NCBI RefSeq assembly: GCF_947631165.1 | Contig: NZ_CANRKH010000001.1 | Coordinates: 82,395 to 146,394, forward strand | From: an uncultured Dysosmobacter sp. | Lineage (GTDB): Bacteria > Bacillota > Clostridia > Oscillospirales > Oscillospiraceae | DNA length: 64,000 bases | Direction of reading: 5' to 3' | In this document: positions 56,312 to 64,000 of the stretch, piece by piece | How the letters are laid out: every line of letters starts with the position of its first letter | How positions within the stretch are numbered: position 1 is the first letter of the stretch | Notes under the pieces: generated by a model | What the model was told of the DNA's origin: nothing | Databases searched by the model: none | Seen by the model: only the letters and a program-made list of their open reading frames with translations | Position numbers and translations under genes: made by a program

Positions 56312-57115
56312 ATGGGCAAACGGCGGATATCGCAGGGGCTTTTTCTGGCGCTGGCGCTGTGCCTGCTGACAGGCTGTGCCTCCCTTTTGGAGCGGGAATA
56401 CAGTACGGAGGAACCGCACAGCAGCAAGTTCTGGGAGAGCGAGGCCGCTGGGACCCTGCGGGCGGAGAACTACCAGGATATCGTCAACGACCTGCTGCTG
56501 CTCATCGGCCAGCATACAGAGGCCGCGACCCTGCGGCTCTATAACTTTGAGGATGATCTGACAGTAGCGGACACGCTGGAGCGGGCCGCCGTGGAGATCC
56601 AGCAGGAGACGCCCCTGGGCGCTTACGCTGTGGCGTACATCACCTCCTCCAGCCAGGCCCAGCGGGGATACTATGAAGTCGTTCTTCAGATCGGCTATCG
56701 CCGGACGGCGGAGCAGATCCAGGCCGTGGTGAATGCCACCAGCCCGGAGGGCATTTACAGCCTGCTGGAGACCGCCCTGGACAATGACCGCACGGAGCTG
56801 GCAGTCCGCATCGGCTACTGGGGACAGGACGGCGCCGATAAGGTGGCCCAGGCCGTGGCCCAGCTCTGGGAGGAGCGGGGCCTTACCGAGACCCCGGACT
56901 GGGTCGTGAACACCTATCCCCAGAACAGCCAGGTGGGTCTGGTGGAGTTCCTGCTGGACCCGCCGGAGCAGCCAGAGGAAGCTCTGGCGGAGAATGAACT
57001 GGCGCTGGATGCCGGACAGGAAGTGCCGCCGGAGGGAAACGCTGATGCTCTGCCGCCTGCTTCTCCTTCGGAGGACGCTCCGGCGGACAGCGCGGAAATC
57101 GAAACTTTGGCATAA
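56312..57115 (+). CDS. Lipoprotein of unknown function
   Basis: A 267-residue protein with signal LFLALALCLLTGCASLLERE and lipobox LTGC, then a mature domain with helices (YQDIVNDLLLLIGQHTEAAT) and strands (YYEVVLQIGYRRTAEQIQAV), and a Pro/Ala-rich C-terminal tail. The internal repetition suggests two similar alpha/beta halves. ATG 56312 follows GGAAGGAGGCGCGCCC. Conserved in Oscillospiraceae as far as I recall; no function known. Confidence 0.8.
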   Translation: MGKRRISQGLFLALALCLLTGCASLLEREYSTEEPHSSKFWESEAAGTLRAENYQDIVNDLLLLIGQHTEAATLRLYNFEDDLTVADTLERAAVEIQQETPLGAYAVAYITSSSQAQRGYYEVVLQIGYRRTAEQIQAVVNATSPEGIYSLLETALDNDRTELAVRIGYWGQDGADKVAQAVAQLWEERGLTETPDWVVNTYPQNSQVGLVEFLLDPPEQPEEALAENELALDAGQEVPPEGNADALPPASPSEDAPADSAEIETLA

Positions 57116-57117
57116 AA

Positions 57118-57145
57118 GCGGGCGGCATCCTATGGGATGCCGCCC
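57118..57145 (+). terminator. Terminator-like hairpin after the lipoprotein gene
   Basis: GGGCGGCATCC-TAT-GGGATGCCGCCC, an 11-bp stem with a weak tail CTTCCCGCT. It probably reduces transcription into hemW. Confidence 0.6.
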
Positions 57146-57229
57146 TTCCCGCTATTGCAGGCGCTCCCCGCTTGCAAACGGTGGCGAAACGCGGTACACT
57201 ATCTCATAGCTCATTCAGGAGGAATCCGC

Positions 57230-58438
57230 ATGAAAACGCCTGGCAAGCCCCTGGGGCTTTATATCCACATTCCCTTTTGCAAGCAAAAGTGTGCTTACTG
57301 CGATTTCTATTCTCTTGCCGGCAGTGAGAGCCGCATGGATGATTATACCGCCGCCCTCTGTGCCCATCTGCTGGAAACGGCGCCCTTTGCCGCGGGACAC
57401 ACGGTGGATACGGTGTATTTCGGCGGTGGGACCCCCAGCTATCTGGGAAAAGAACGGCTCCTGAAGCTTTTGAAAACGGTGTTCAAGGCCTATCGCGTAT
57501 CCAAAAACGCAGAGGTCACGCTGGAGGCCAATCCGGACTCCGCCGGGGACTGGAAGATCCTGAAAGCCCTTCACAAAGTGGGAGTCAACCGCCTGTCCCT
57601 GGGGATGCAGTCCGCCTGCGCCGCAGAATTGGCGGAGATCGGCCGTATCCACACCATGGAGCAGGTCCGCGCCGCTGTGGAAGCCGCTCGCAGAGCCGGT
57701 TTCGACAACCTGTCCCTGGATCTGATCTACGGTCTCCCCCACCAGACGCTGGACCGCTGGCAGGAAAATCTGGCGGCGGCGGTGGAGCTGGCCCCGGAGC
57801 ACCTGAGCTGCTATGGGCTGAAGGTAGAGGAGGGTACGCCCCTCTTTGCCCGCCGGGAGACCGCAGGCATGCCGGGAGACGATGAACAGGCGGCCATGTA
57901 TCTGCATACAGTGGATTACTTGGCTCGCCACGGCTATCGGCAATACGAGATCTCCAATTTCGCCCTGCCGGACCGGGAATCCCGCCACAACCTGAAATAC
58001 TGGCTGCTGGAGGAATACGCCGGTTTCGGCCCCGGCGCCCACTCGGACTTCGGCGGTGTGCGGTACGCTTATGAAAAAGATCTGGAGGATTATATCCAGG
58101 GCGTAAAGAACGGATCTCCCTTGCTGTCGGAGAGTGAGCGCATCCCGCCTCTGGACCGGGACACGGAGTGGATCATGCTGGGTCTGCGGACCGTTCGAGG
58201 GCTGGACCCCCGGGAATTTGAGTCCCGCTTTCGCCGCCGCTTCACCTGCTTTCTGCCCTTCCTGGCCCAGTGCCGGGAGGCTGGCTACGCCGTACAGGAA
58301 GATGGCCGCTGGCATCTGACTCCCCAGGGCTTTCTGGTGTCCAACCCAATCATTGGTGAAATGCTGGACGTGCTGGCGGAGGACAAGCGCCGCCGGGCTG
58401 AAGCCGCTGCAAAGGGAGACTTTCGGATCACACCGTAA
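57230..58438 (+). CDS. hemW: HemW, radical SAM haem chaperone
   Basis: A 402-residue protein. LYIHIPFCKQKCAYCDFYSL carries CxxxCxxCxF of the HemW type, then DTVYFGGGTPSYL and NRLSLGMQSACAAELAEIGR. YLHTVDYLARHGYRQYEISN is the conserved C-terminal part. HemW delivers haem to respiratory enzymes; it was earlier called oxygen-independent coproporphyrinogen oxidase. The ATG at 57230 follows TTCAGGAGGAATCCGC. Confidence 0.9.
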   Translation: MKTPGKPLGLYIHIPFCKQKCAYCDFYSLAGSESRMDDYTAALCAHLLETAPFAAGHTVDTVYFGGGTPSYLGKERLLKLLKTVFKAYRVSKNAEVTLEANPDSAGDWKILKALHKVGVNRLSLGMQSACAAELAEIGRIHTMEQVRAAVEAARRAGFDNLSLDLIYGLPHQTLDRWQENLAAAVELAPEHLSCYGLKVEEGTPLFARRETAGMPGDDEQAAMYLHTVDYLARHGYRQYEISNFALPDRESRHNLKYWLLEEYAGFGPGAHSDFGGVRYAYEKDLEDYIQGVKNGSPLLSESERIPPLDRDTEWIMLGLRTVRGLDPREFESRFRRRFTCFLPFLAQCREAGYAVQEDGRWHLTPQGFLVSNPIIGEMLDVLAEDKRRRAEAAAKGDFRITP

Positions 58439-58489
58439 TAAATAAGGAATTGGAAATGAGACAGGGTTTAAAAGATAAGAGATGGCCGG

Positions 58490-58518
58490 TTGACAGAATG
58501 TCTTTTATCTCGTATCTT
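58490..58518 (+). promoter_or_regulatory. Promoter of the CmpB-like gene
   Basis: TTGACA (58490-58495), 17 bases, TATCTT (58513-58518); followed 36 bases later by GTCAGGAGGGTACT and the ATG. Confidence 0.75.
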
Positions 58519-58563
58519 TTTACGCTTATCTGATATCCCATTCCTAATTGTCAGGAGGGTACT

Positions 58564-59598
58564 ATGCACGTCTACACCACGGGCCAATGGGTCCTGCTGT
58601 TTTTCTTCTACTGTTTCTGCGGCTGGATATGGGAGTCCTGTTATGTCTCCGCCCGGCAGCGCCGCTGGGTGAATCGGGGCTTTTTGCAGGGGCCTCTGCT
58701 GCCCATTTACGGTTCTGGTGCTATCATCATCCTGTTCACGACCCTGCCGGTGGCGGGAAGCCTGCCTTTGATCTGGCTGTTCGGCATGCTGTCCGCCACC
58801 GTGCTGGAATATGTGGTGGGCGCCGCCATGGAGAAGATCTTCAAGGTCCGCTACTGGGACTATTCCAGCCAAAGGTTCAACCTCAACGGCCACATCTGCC
58901 TCACCAGCTCTATCGCCTGGGGCTTTTTCTCCATCCTGCTGGTGCGCTTTGTCCATCCGCCCATCGGGCGGCTGCTGGCGGACGTGCCTGCCTGGCTGGT
59001 GGACCCCCTGGCCCTGGGACTTACCGTAGTCTTTACCGTGGATGTGGTCCGCTCCGTCCAGGCCGCTCTGGACCTGCGTGAGGTCCTTACCAAGCTCACA
59101 GAGGAAAATGAGGATCTGCGCCGTCTGGCCAAGCGGGCTGAGGTGGCCGCTGCCTTTGCCGAGGATGACCTCCGCCGCTTCCGGGAACGGACGGAGGTGG
59201 AAAAACAGGTCTGGCAGCTCCGACTGGAAGAAGGCGTGGACCAGCTCCGGGATGCCCAAACGGCCCGGAAGCAGCGCCGTCAGGAACTGCTGGAGTCCGC
59301 TCTCCGCCGCCGCACCAATGCCAAGCTGGAGGTCCTGCATACCATCTCCGAAGCGCTGGAGGTCTGCAGGGAGCACCTGGCGGACATCCCCGACCTGACG
59401 GCGGAAGCGCTGGATGAGCGCCGCCAGGACCTGACCGAGGCCATCCAGCGGGTTCGGGAGCGGGAGGCCAGTGTCCGCGCCCGCACCGCCAAGACCTACC
59501 AGCGGTCCCTGCGCATTTTGCAGGGCAACCCCTCCGCCATGGCAAAGGAATTTCAGGAGGCCATGGAGACCCTGCGGAAGCTGGGAGATCGGAAATAA
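58564..59598 (+). CDS. CmpB-like ABC permease-type membrane protein
   Basis: A 344-residue protein. The N-terminal 180 residues hold five or six helices with FYCFCGWIWESCYVSARQRR, NRGFLQGPLLPIYGSGAIII and YVVGAAMEKIFKVRYWDYSS, the putative ABC transporter permease family named for CmpB. The C-terminal half is a long basic coiled coil (EENEDLRRLAKRAEVAAAFA), unlike a permease. Role unknown. Confidence 0.85.
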   Translation: MHVYTTGQWVLLFFFYCFCGWIWESCYVSARQRRWVNRGFLQGPLLPIYGSGAIIILFTTLPVAGSLPLIWLFGMLSATVLEYVVGAAMEKIFKVRYWDYSSQRFNLNGHICLTSSIAWGFFSILLVRFVHPPIGRLLADVPAWLVDPLALGLTVVFTVDVVRSVQAALDLREVLTKLTEENEDLRRLAKRAEVAAAFAEDDLRRFRERTEVEKQVWQLRLEEGVDQLRDAQTARKQRRQELLESALRRRTNAKLEVLHTISEALEVCREHLADIPDLTAEALDERRQDLTEAIQRVREREASVRARTAKTYQRSLRILQGNPSAMAKEFQEAMETLRKLGDRK

Positions 59599-59603
59599 AT
59601 GTG

Positions 59604-59633
59604 AAAAAGAGACGCCCACGGGCGTCTCTTTTT
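59604..59633. terminator. Bidirectional terminator
   Basis: AAAAAGAGACGCC-CACG-GGCGTCTCTTTTT, with A and T runs, lies between the CmpB-like gene and the convergent membrane gene. Confidence 0.93.
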
Positions 59634-59654
59634 ATATTCCATGTCCATTCTCCT

Positions 59655-60107
59655 TTAGTGGATATCCAATGCCGCCATCAATTCTCCGCGCAGTGCAGAG
59701 CCTGTTGCCGCCTGCCCTTTCAGGCAGGCGAGCCTGGCTGACGGAAAACAGCAGAACTCGCTTCCCGCATCGCCAAAATGGAAGCCGCCTCCCTTGGCGT
59801 CCTTCAGGGTGATATTCAAACCGCCCTCACTCAGCCTCTCATCCAAAAAAACATCAAGCCCGGGTATTGCGCTCCAGCGCATCCGGTAGCTGTACCGCTC
59901 CAGAACCGTCTGAACGGCCTCCATCTCCGGCGTTCCCGGTTCCACCAAAAGCTCCCCGTGCTGTGATGAGAGCGTCACCCGCAGTTCCGTGGAGGCATCC
60001 AGCAGCCCCGCCAGGGACCGGGGCCACAGCACCCAGGCGGCGATGAGCAGAACCGCCGCCAGCACAACGCCCCAGATCGCTTTTCCATGTGCTGTTTTCT
60101 GTTTCAT
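59655..60107 (-). CDS. Membrane-anchored protein of unknown function
   Basis: A 150-residue protein with one N-terminal helix (AIWGVVLAAVLLIAAWVLWP) and an outside domain with strands (ELRVTLSSQHGELLVEPGTP) and GDAGSEFCCFPSARLACLKG. Not recognised. It is directly followed by the radical SAM gene upstream on the same strand (stop and start touch). Confidence 0.7.
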   Translation of the reverse strand: MKQKTAHGKAIWGVVLAAVLLIAAWVLWPRSLAGLLDASTELRVTLSSQHGELLVEPGTPEMEAVQTVLERYSYRMRWSAIPGLDVFLDERLSEGGLNITLKDAKGGGFHFGDAGSEFCCFPSARLACLKGQAATGSALRGELMAALDIH

Positions 60108-60980
60108 TCAAATGCCTCCCAAATCAAACTCTGGGGTATATTCCTCTTTCGCGGAGGTCCGCTCCTGGGTATAGCCATCCACGATACCACAGTTTTCCAT
60201 GTACTGCACCGCCGCCCGGTACTCCGCCTTCGTCACATGGCGGGCAAGGTTCCCCGCAGCCCCCGGCTGAGGGGTGTACTGGCTCATGAGGGAGAACAGC
60301 ACGTCGCCGGGACGGAAGGTCTCCGCCACCCAGTCGATAACCCGCCGGGTGTTTTCCAGCTCTCCCGGCAGGATCAGGTGGCGGATCAGCACGCCGCTTT
60401 TCAACGCCCCGTTCGCCATGCGGTACGGTCCCGTCTGGCGGAACATCTCCAAAATGGCAGCGCTGGCCCAGTCAAAATAATCCTCCGCCGCCGAGTATCG
60501 CTTAGCCGGCCCCGGCAGGGCGTATTTCAGGTCCGGCAGGTACACCTGTACCTTCCCCTCCAGCAGCCACAGCGTCTCCGGCTTCTCATATCCGCCGCTG
60601 TTCCACACCACCGGCACCGGCCAGGGCTCATTCCCCAAAGCCTCCAGAATGACAGGGGTGAAATGGGTTGGGGTCACCAGGTCCAGGCAGGCCGCCCCCT
60701 GAGCGATCAGCTCCTGAAATATCTCCCGCAGCCGCCTCGCTGTCAGAGTTTTGCCCACGTTTCCCTGAGAGATAGTCCCATTCTGGCAGAAGCGGCACCG
60801 CAGGTTACACCCGGAGAAGAACACACAGCCCGCGCCCCAGTCCCCCACCAGGCACGGCTCCTCCCATTGGTGGAGCATGGCCCGGGCCGCCACCGGGACG
60901 CTGGGCATCCGGCAGAAGCCGCCAGTCTTCGTCCCCGTCCGCTCCGCGCCGCAGTTGCGGGGACAGATGTTACAGATCAT
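60108..60980 (-). CDS. Radical SAM protein, PflA-type activase-like
   Basis: A 290-residue protein. MICNICPRNCGAERTGTKTG has an extra Cys pair, and VFFSGCNLRCRFCQNGTISQ the CxxxCxxC cluster. LDLVTPTHFTPVILEALGNE and WNSGGYEKPETLWLLEGKVQ are typical of the AmmeMemoRadiSam/PflA-like family. It could activate a glycyl radical enzyme or modify a protein; the partner is not in the window. ATG 60978-60980. Confidence 0.88.
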   Translation of the reverse strand: MICNICPRNCGAERTGTKTGGFCRMPSVPVAARAMLHQWEEPCLVGDWGAGCVFFSGCNLRCRFCQNGTISQGNVGKTLTARRLREIFQELIAQGAACLDLVTPTHFTPVILEALGNEPWPVPVVWNSGGYEKPETLWLLEGKVQVYLPDLKYALPGPAKRYSAAEDYFDWASAAILEMFRQTGPYRMANGALKSGVLIRHLILPGELENTRRVIDWVAETFRPGDVLFSLMSQYTPQPGAAGNLARHVTKAEYRAAVQYMENCGIVDGYTQERTSAKEEYTPEFDLGGI

Positions 60981-61209
60981 GGGGCGTTTCCTCCCGGCTG
61001 TCCGGCTGTGTCTCCGAGGCGCTCTCTCCGGCACAGCCGAACTCCGGCGTCTCCGGAACGTCCACCGCCAGCTTCCGGCAATCCTCACAGTACCAGGCCG
61101 TCAGCCCCTTATTCGGTGCGGACTCCCCCTGTTCCGGCGTTTCCACGGTGGAAACGGGCCTTCCTGGCTCCATGTCCCAGGGGTCCTCGCTCTTTTTCCA
61201 AGACGGCAT
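60970..61209 (-). CDS. Small Cys-containing protein (79 aa)
   Basis: A 79-residue protein, MPSWKKSEDPWDMEPGRPVS, later GLTAWYCEDCRKLAVDVPET. CxxC in a short acidic protein suggests a zinc knuckle. GAGGAGGAGTGACG precedes the ATG, and its end overlaps the radical SAM start by 11 bases. Unknown function, perhaps associated with the radical SAM protein. Confidence 0.65.
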   Translation of the reverse strand: MPSWKKSEDPWDMEPGRPVSTVETPEQGESAPNKGLTAWYCEDCRKLAVDVPETPEFGCAGESASETQPDSREETPHDL

Positions 61210-61211
61210 CG

Positions 61212-61400
61212 TCACTCCTCCTCGTCTTCGTCTTTCGGCAGGTGCCCCCGGAAGGTCTCGCCGGACCGGCGGGGGAAAAAGGAGATGGGCGCCGGGGGCT
61301 CCTGCCCGTGGTAGTACCGCCACAGCCACCGCAGACACCAGACCAGCTTCCGCAAAAGCAGCAGCAACAAGGCAGTCAGCAGAATATTGACGAGCTCCAT
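61212..61400 (-). CDS. Small membrane protein (62 aa)
   Basis: A 62-residue protein with one helix (MELVNILLTALLLLLLRKLV), a WCLRWLWRYYHGQ basic-aromatic stretch and an acidic tail (PKDEDEEE). It is flanked by similar small genes within one operon. Confidence 0.65.
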   Translation of the reverse strand: MELVNILLTALLLLLLRKLVWCLRWLWRYYHGQEPPAPISFFPRRSGETFRGHLPKDEDEEE

Positions 61401-61401
61401 C

Positions 61402-61632
61402 TCACTGTCCGTCCTTTTTCTCTTCGTCCACTTCCTCGTAATCCACAGTATACACCGGCCCCTTGAACTCCGGCTCTTTTGCGCCGGAGGCCGTCCCGCC
61501 CCCCTGGGGGCGGCCCTGACGGCGGCGGACCAGCCACCAGATCACCGCGATCAGCAGCAGCGGCCATAAAAGCCGAAGGATCACAAACAGCAGATGAAAC
61601 AGCTTCAGCGGAAGCCCCACCAGCAGTCCCAT
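61402..61632 (-). CDS. Small membrane protein (76 aa)
   Basis: A 76-residue protein: one or two helices (LFHLLFVILRLLWPLLLIAV, IWWLVRRRQ), then a Gly-rich and acidic tail (YTVDYEEVDEEKKDGQ). Like its neighbour, the tail is acidic after a basic loop. The 97 bases to mutY contain a short hairpin but no gene. Confidence 0.65.
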   Translation of the reverse strand: MGLLVGLPLKLFHLLFVILRLLWPLLLIAVIWWLVRRRQGRPQGGGTASGAKEPEFKGPVYTVDYEEVDEEKKDGQ

Positions 61633-61729
61633 AAAACGCTCCTTTCAGCCGCCCCTCCGGCGGCTCTTTTTGTCGTGTATATCAGCCCAGCAGGCAGGCC
61701 AAAAATCCATCCACGCACGCATACAATTT

Positions 61730-62812
61730 CTAACTCCTCATCCCTAATTGTTCCATGGCTTCCGCGTAGTACCGGGCGAACGCCGACGGCACCGCGTATT
61801 CCTTTAATCCTTCCGCGTCGGCCCAAACAAAGTCCTCTGGCCCCTCCCCGGCCACCTCCAGGGTATAGCCCGTCATGTGCCACTCCACGTGGGTGAAGAT
61901 ATGCCTGGCGGTCAGCCTGTTCTTCCATGCCTTCAGCTCCAGTCCCCAGGAGGCCACTGCCGACGGGGCGGTGGCCTCAGTCAGCGTCCCCTCCACGTTG
62001 GGGAACTCCCACAATCCCGCCAGCAGGCCCGCGGCAGGGCGCTTCCGCAGGGCGGTCTTTCCATCCCGCAGGAAGAGGAACACCGTCTTCTCCTCAGCCC
62101 GCCGGGCCTTTTTGGGCTTTTTTACCGGCAGCGTCTCCGCCGTGCCGCGGATGCGGCCCTGGCAGAAGTCCCGGGCGGGGCAGTCCCCGCACCTGGGCGG
62201 ACCGTTTGGCACGCAGACCGTGGCCCCCAGCTCCATGGCAGCCTGGTTGAAGATGCGGATGCTCTCTCCGTCCTCCGGCATGACGGCCTGCACCTGGTCC
62301 CGAACCGCCTTTTTCACTTTGGGATCCAGAATGTCGTCATGGCAGTCGGTGATCCGGGCCACGGCCCGCAGAACATTGCCGTCCACCGCCGCTTCCCGCC
62401 GGCCAAAGGCCGCCGAGGCAATGGCGCTGGCGGTGTAGTCCCCGATGCCCGGCAGGGCCAGCAGGCCCTCGTAGGTGTCCGGAAAGCTGCCCCGCTCCGC
62501 AACCAGCCTCGCCGCCTTTTGCAGATTCCTGGCCCGGCTGTAATAGCCCAGGCCCTCCCACAGCTTCATCAAGCGGTCCTCTGGGGCGGCAGCCAAAGCC
62601 TCCACCGAGGGGAACGCCTCCAAAAAACGGGCATAATAGCCCAGGACCGCCGCCACGCGGGTCTGCTGAAGCATGATCTCCGACACCCAGATGCGGTAGG
62701 GGTCCCTCGTGCGCCGCCAGGGCAGGTCCCTGGCGTTTTCCCGGTACCAGGCCAGCAGCGGCTCCGGCAGGCGGGGGAGCACATTTTCAGTTGTCAGTTC
62801 ATGTTGTTTCAT
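61730..62812 (-). CDS. mutY: A/G-specific adenine glycosylase MutY
   Basis: A 360-residue repair enzyme. LPWRRTRDPYRIWVSEIMLQ, QTRVAAVLGYYARFLEAFPS, LLALPGIGDYTASAIASAAF (helix-hairpin-helix), and VDGNVLRAVARI with the catalytic Asp are visible. Four cysteines in CVPNGPPRCGDCPARDFC hold the iron-sulphur cluster, and the C-terminal NUDIX-like part (EKTVFLFLRDGKTALRKRPA) recognises 8-oxoG. It removes A opposite 8-oxoG. ATG 62810-62812. Confidence 0.95.
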   Translation of the reverse strand: MKQHELTTENVLPRLPEPLLAWYRENARDLPWRRTRDPYRIWVSEIMLQQTRVAAVLGYYARFLEAFPSVEALAAAPEDRLMKLWEGLGYYSRARNLQKAARLVAERGSFPDTYEGLLALPGIGDYTASAIASAAFGRREAAVDGNVLRAVARITDCHDDILDPKVKKAVRDQVQAVMPEDGESIRIFNQAAMELGATVCVPNGPPRCGDCPARDFCQGRIRGTAETLPVKKPKKARRAEEKTVFLFLRDGKTALRKRPAAGLLAGLWEFPNVEGTLTEATAPSAVASWGLELKAWKNRLTARHIFTHVEWHMTGYTLEVAGEGPEDFVWADAEGLKEYAVPSAFARYYAEAMEQLGMRS

Positions 62813-62874
62813 GGTATTATCATACCACAACCCGGCAACGCTTCCCACCTTTCTGAAAAAAATTTTAAAAACAC

Positions 62875-62905
62875 TTGACCTTCCCCTTTCTGGAAGGTAT
62901 ACGCT
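62875..62905 (+). promoter_or_regulatory. MerR-type promoter and operator
   Basis: TTGACC (62875-62880), a 19-base spacer and TACGCT (62900-62905), with the inverted repeat ACCTTCC-CCTTTCT-GGAAGGT (62878-62898) between. The long spacer with a dyad is the form that MerR-family proteins twist into activity. From memory, E. coli copA has nearly the same operator for CueR. Confidence 0.8.
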
Positions 62906-62935
62906 ATAGTCAATCACAGAAGTGAGGTGAGACCC

Positions 62936-63586
62936 GTGAAGATCAACGAGGTGGAAGCCCTGGTGGGCATCACAAAGAAAAACATCCGCTTTTACGAGGC
63001 AGAGGGCCTGCTGGCCCCACGGCGGAACAGCGAGAACGGTTACCGGGACTACGGTGAAGTAGAAGTAGAGGCCCTGCGGCGGATCAAGCTGCTGCGAAAG
63101 CTGGGCGTGCCCCTGGAGGAGATCCGGGCCATGCAGGCTGGCACCCACACCGTGGGGGACGGTATGCGCCGCCATCTCATCACGCTGGAGCGGGACCGGG
63201 CCAATCTGGAGCAGTCCATCCGGCTGTGTGACCGCCTCACAGGCTGTCAGGAGCGGCTGGCGGACCTGGACGCCGGGGCCGTCCTGGCGGAGATGGAGAC
63301 CATGGAGCAGTCCGGCACCACCTTCCAAAACAAGCAGAGGCAGGACATCCGCATCCGGTATGTGGCTCCGGTGGTCATCGCTGTGCTGACGGTGGCCCTG
63401 ATGGCAGCCCTGGCCGCCCTGTTTCTATGGGCATACCTCGCCGATCCCGCCGGCGCGCCGCCCGTGATATTGATGCTGGTGCTGGCGGCGCTGCCCCTGC
63501 TGGTGGCGGGCGGCGTGGTGCTGGCTCTGATCCAGCGCATCCGGGAGATTGGGAAAGGAGAGGAAGATGATGCGAAAAACTACTAG
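62936..63586 (+). CDS. MerR family regulator with C-terminal membrane domain
   Basis: A 216-residue protein. The winged-helix part (ITKKNIRFYEAEGLLAPRRN, then YGEVEVEALRRIKLLRKLGV) is a MerR domain, followed by a coiled coil. Residues 145-205 hold two membrane helices (VAPVVIAVLTVALMAALAAL and VILMLVLAALPLLVAGGVVL), rare in MerR proteins, and an acidic end. No metal-binding cysteines of the CueR type are seen. GTG 62936 follows GTGAGGTGAG; GTG 62927 is possible. Confidence 0.88.
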   Translation: MKINEVEALVGITKKNIRFYEAEGLLAPRRNSENGYRDYGEVEVEALRRIKLLRKLGVPLEEIRAMQAGTHTVGDGMRRHLITLERDRANLEQSIRLCDRLTGCQERLADLDAGAVLAEMETMEQSGTTFQNKQRQDIRIRYVAPVVIAVLTVALMAALAALFLWAYLADPAGAPPVILMLVLAALPLLVAGGVVLALIQRIREIGKGEEDDAKNY

Positions 63587-63824
63587 GAAGAAGATCGCGC
63601 CCATTGTGGTAACGATGCTGGTGCTCCTGTACATGGTCCCACTGGTGGTGATGGTCCTTGGTCTGATGGGCCTGCTGGACCACGGGGAGGGCGTGGCCGT
63701 CATGTTCCCCCTGCTGTGCTGGCTGGTGGTGGGCGGCGCGGTGATCGTGGGTATCCTGAAAGCCCTGCGCCAGCGCCTGCGGGAGATCGACGGAGGTGAG
63801 GAAGATGACGCCAGCCAATATTGA
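63567..63824 (+). CDS. Small membrane protein related to the MerR tail
   Basis: An 85-residue protein, two helices (IAPIVVTMLVLLYMVPLVVM and VMFPLLCWLVVGGAVIVGIL) and the end LREIDGGEEDDASQY. That end matches IREIGKGEEDDAKNY of the preceding MerR protein, so this is a free-standing copy of its membrane domain. It overlaps the MerR gene by 20 bases. Confidence 0.8.
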   Translation: MMRKTTRKKIAPIVVTMLVLLYMVPLVVMVLGLMGLLDHGEGVAVMFPLLCWLVVGGAVIVGILKALRQRLREIDGGEEDDASQY

Positions 63825-64000
63825 GGAGCGCCGGAAACGCCGCAGGCGCTCCGCTGTCCGGGGCGTGGTACTGTTCGGACTGCTTCAGGCGGCCTGCGCC
63901 GTCTGTTTTGGGTCCCTCTGCTTCATTCCGGACCTGCCAGGGTGGGCGTTCGCCCTGTTTCTGGTCTTGGCCGTATTCTGTTTACTGTTGATCCTGCCGG
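63805..64000 (+). CDS. Membrane protein, 5' part only
   Basis: 65 codons before the window edge: MTPANIEERRKRRRRSAVRG, then GVVLFGLLQAACAVCFGSLC and ALFLVLAVFCLLLILP. A basic start and two helices, so the N-terminus is probably inside. It overlaps the preceding gene and belongs to the merR operon. GGAGGTGAGGAAG precedes the ATG. Confidence 0.7.
   Translation, partial: MTPANIEERRKRRRRSAVRGVVLFGLLQAACAVCFGSLCFIPDLPGWAFALFLVLAVFCLLLILP

Overview
The window joins a prophage (about 1 to 41.1 kb) to chromosome of a GC-rich, spore-forming member of the Clostridia, probably an Oscillospiraceae-type gut bacterium. The evidence for the host is SpoVAC, clostridial-style ParE/ParC, a TctCBA transporter, strong Shine-Dalgarno sites and Rho-independent terminators. 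No integrase is visible and the left prophage end lies outside the window, so neither attachment site is established.

Prophage structural module (1-20.9 kb, all leftward). The packaging and head genes are of lambda type: Nu1-like protein, GpA-type large terminase, gpW-like protein, portal, ClpP-like protease with a nested scaffold, decoration protein and gpE-type capsid. They are followed by a P2-type contractile tail: gpZ-like, sheath, tube, frameshifted chaperone, tape measure, X, D, V, U, W, J, I. A small rightward gene with its own promoter and terminator is inserted between the chaperone and tape measure genes, like a moron.

Spacer and accessory operon (20.9-28.2 kb). A GC-rich, repeat-bearing, apparently non-coding spacer of about 1.3 kb precedes a rightward operon of small genes. 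Six nearly identical elements of about 73-76 bases lie in its intergenic gaps, each immediately upstream of a gene. In sequence and predicted fold they match the four-way-junction twister-sister self-cleaving ribozyme. Cleavage would cut the transcript into gene-sized pieces, each starting with AUG. The operon also has a candidate antisense RNA over its leader, and a ribbon-helix-helix-like gene with its own promoter whose spacer holds the same inverted repeat that occurs near the operon start.

Early and accessory region (28.4-41.1 kb, leftward). This holds an ArpU/sigma-like regulator, an HUH-type Rep protein with a candidate counter-transcribed RNA in its leader, a beta-class DNA methyltransferase, a broken circularly permuted cytosine methyltransferase, a radical SAM protein, an HNH nuclease, DUF1064, DUF4406 and ASCH-like proteins, and many small Cys-rich proteins.

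Chromosomal part (41.1-64 kb). A MATE efflux gene lies behind a leader peptide and three terminator hairpins, which suggests attenuation. Next come tRNA-Gly(GCC), spoVAC, an aminotransferase, tctCBA with a convergent LysR gene, parE-orf-parC, YitT, a LUD protein, a lipoprotein, hemW, a CmpB-like membrane protein, a radical SAM activase-like protein, mutY, and a MerR-type regulator with a membrane domain followed by small membrane proteins.
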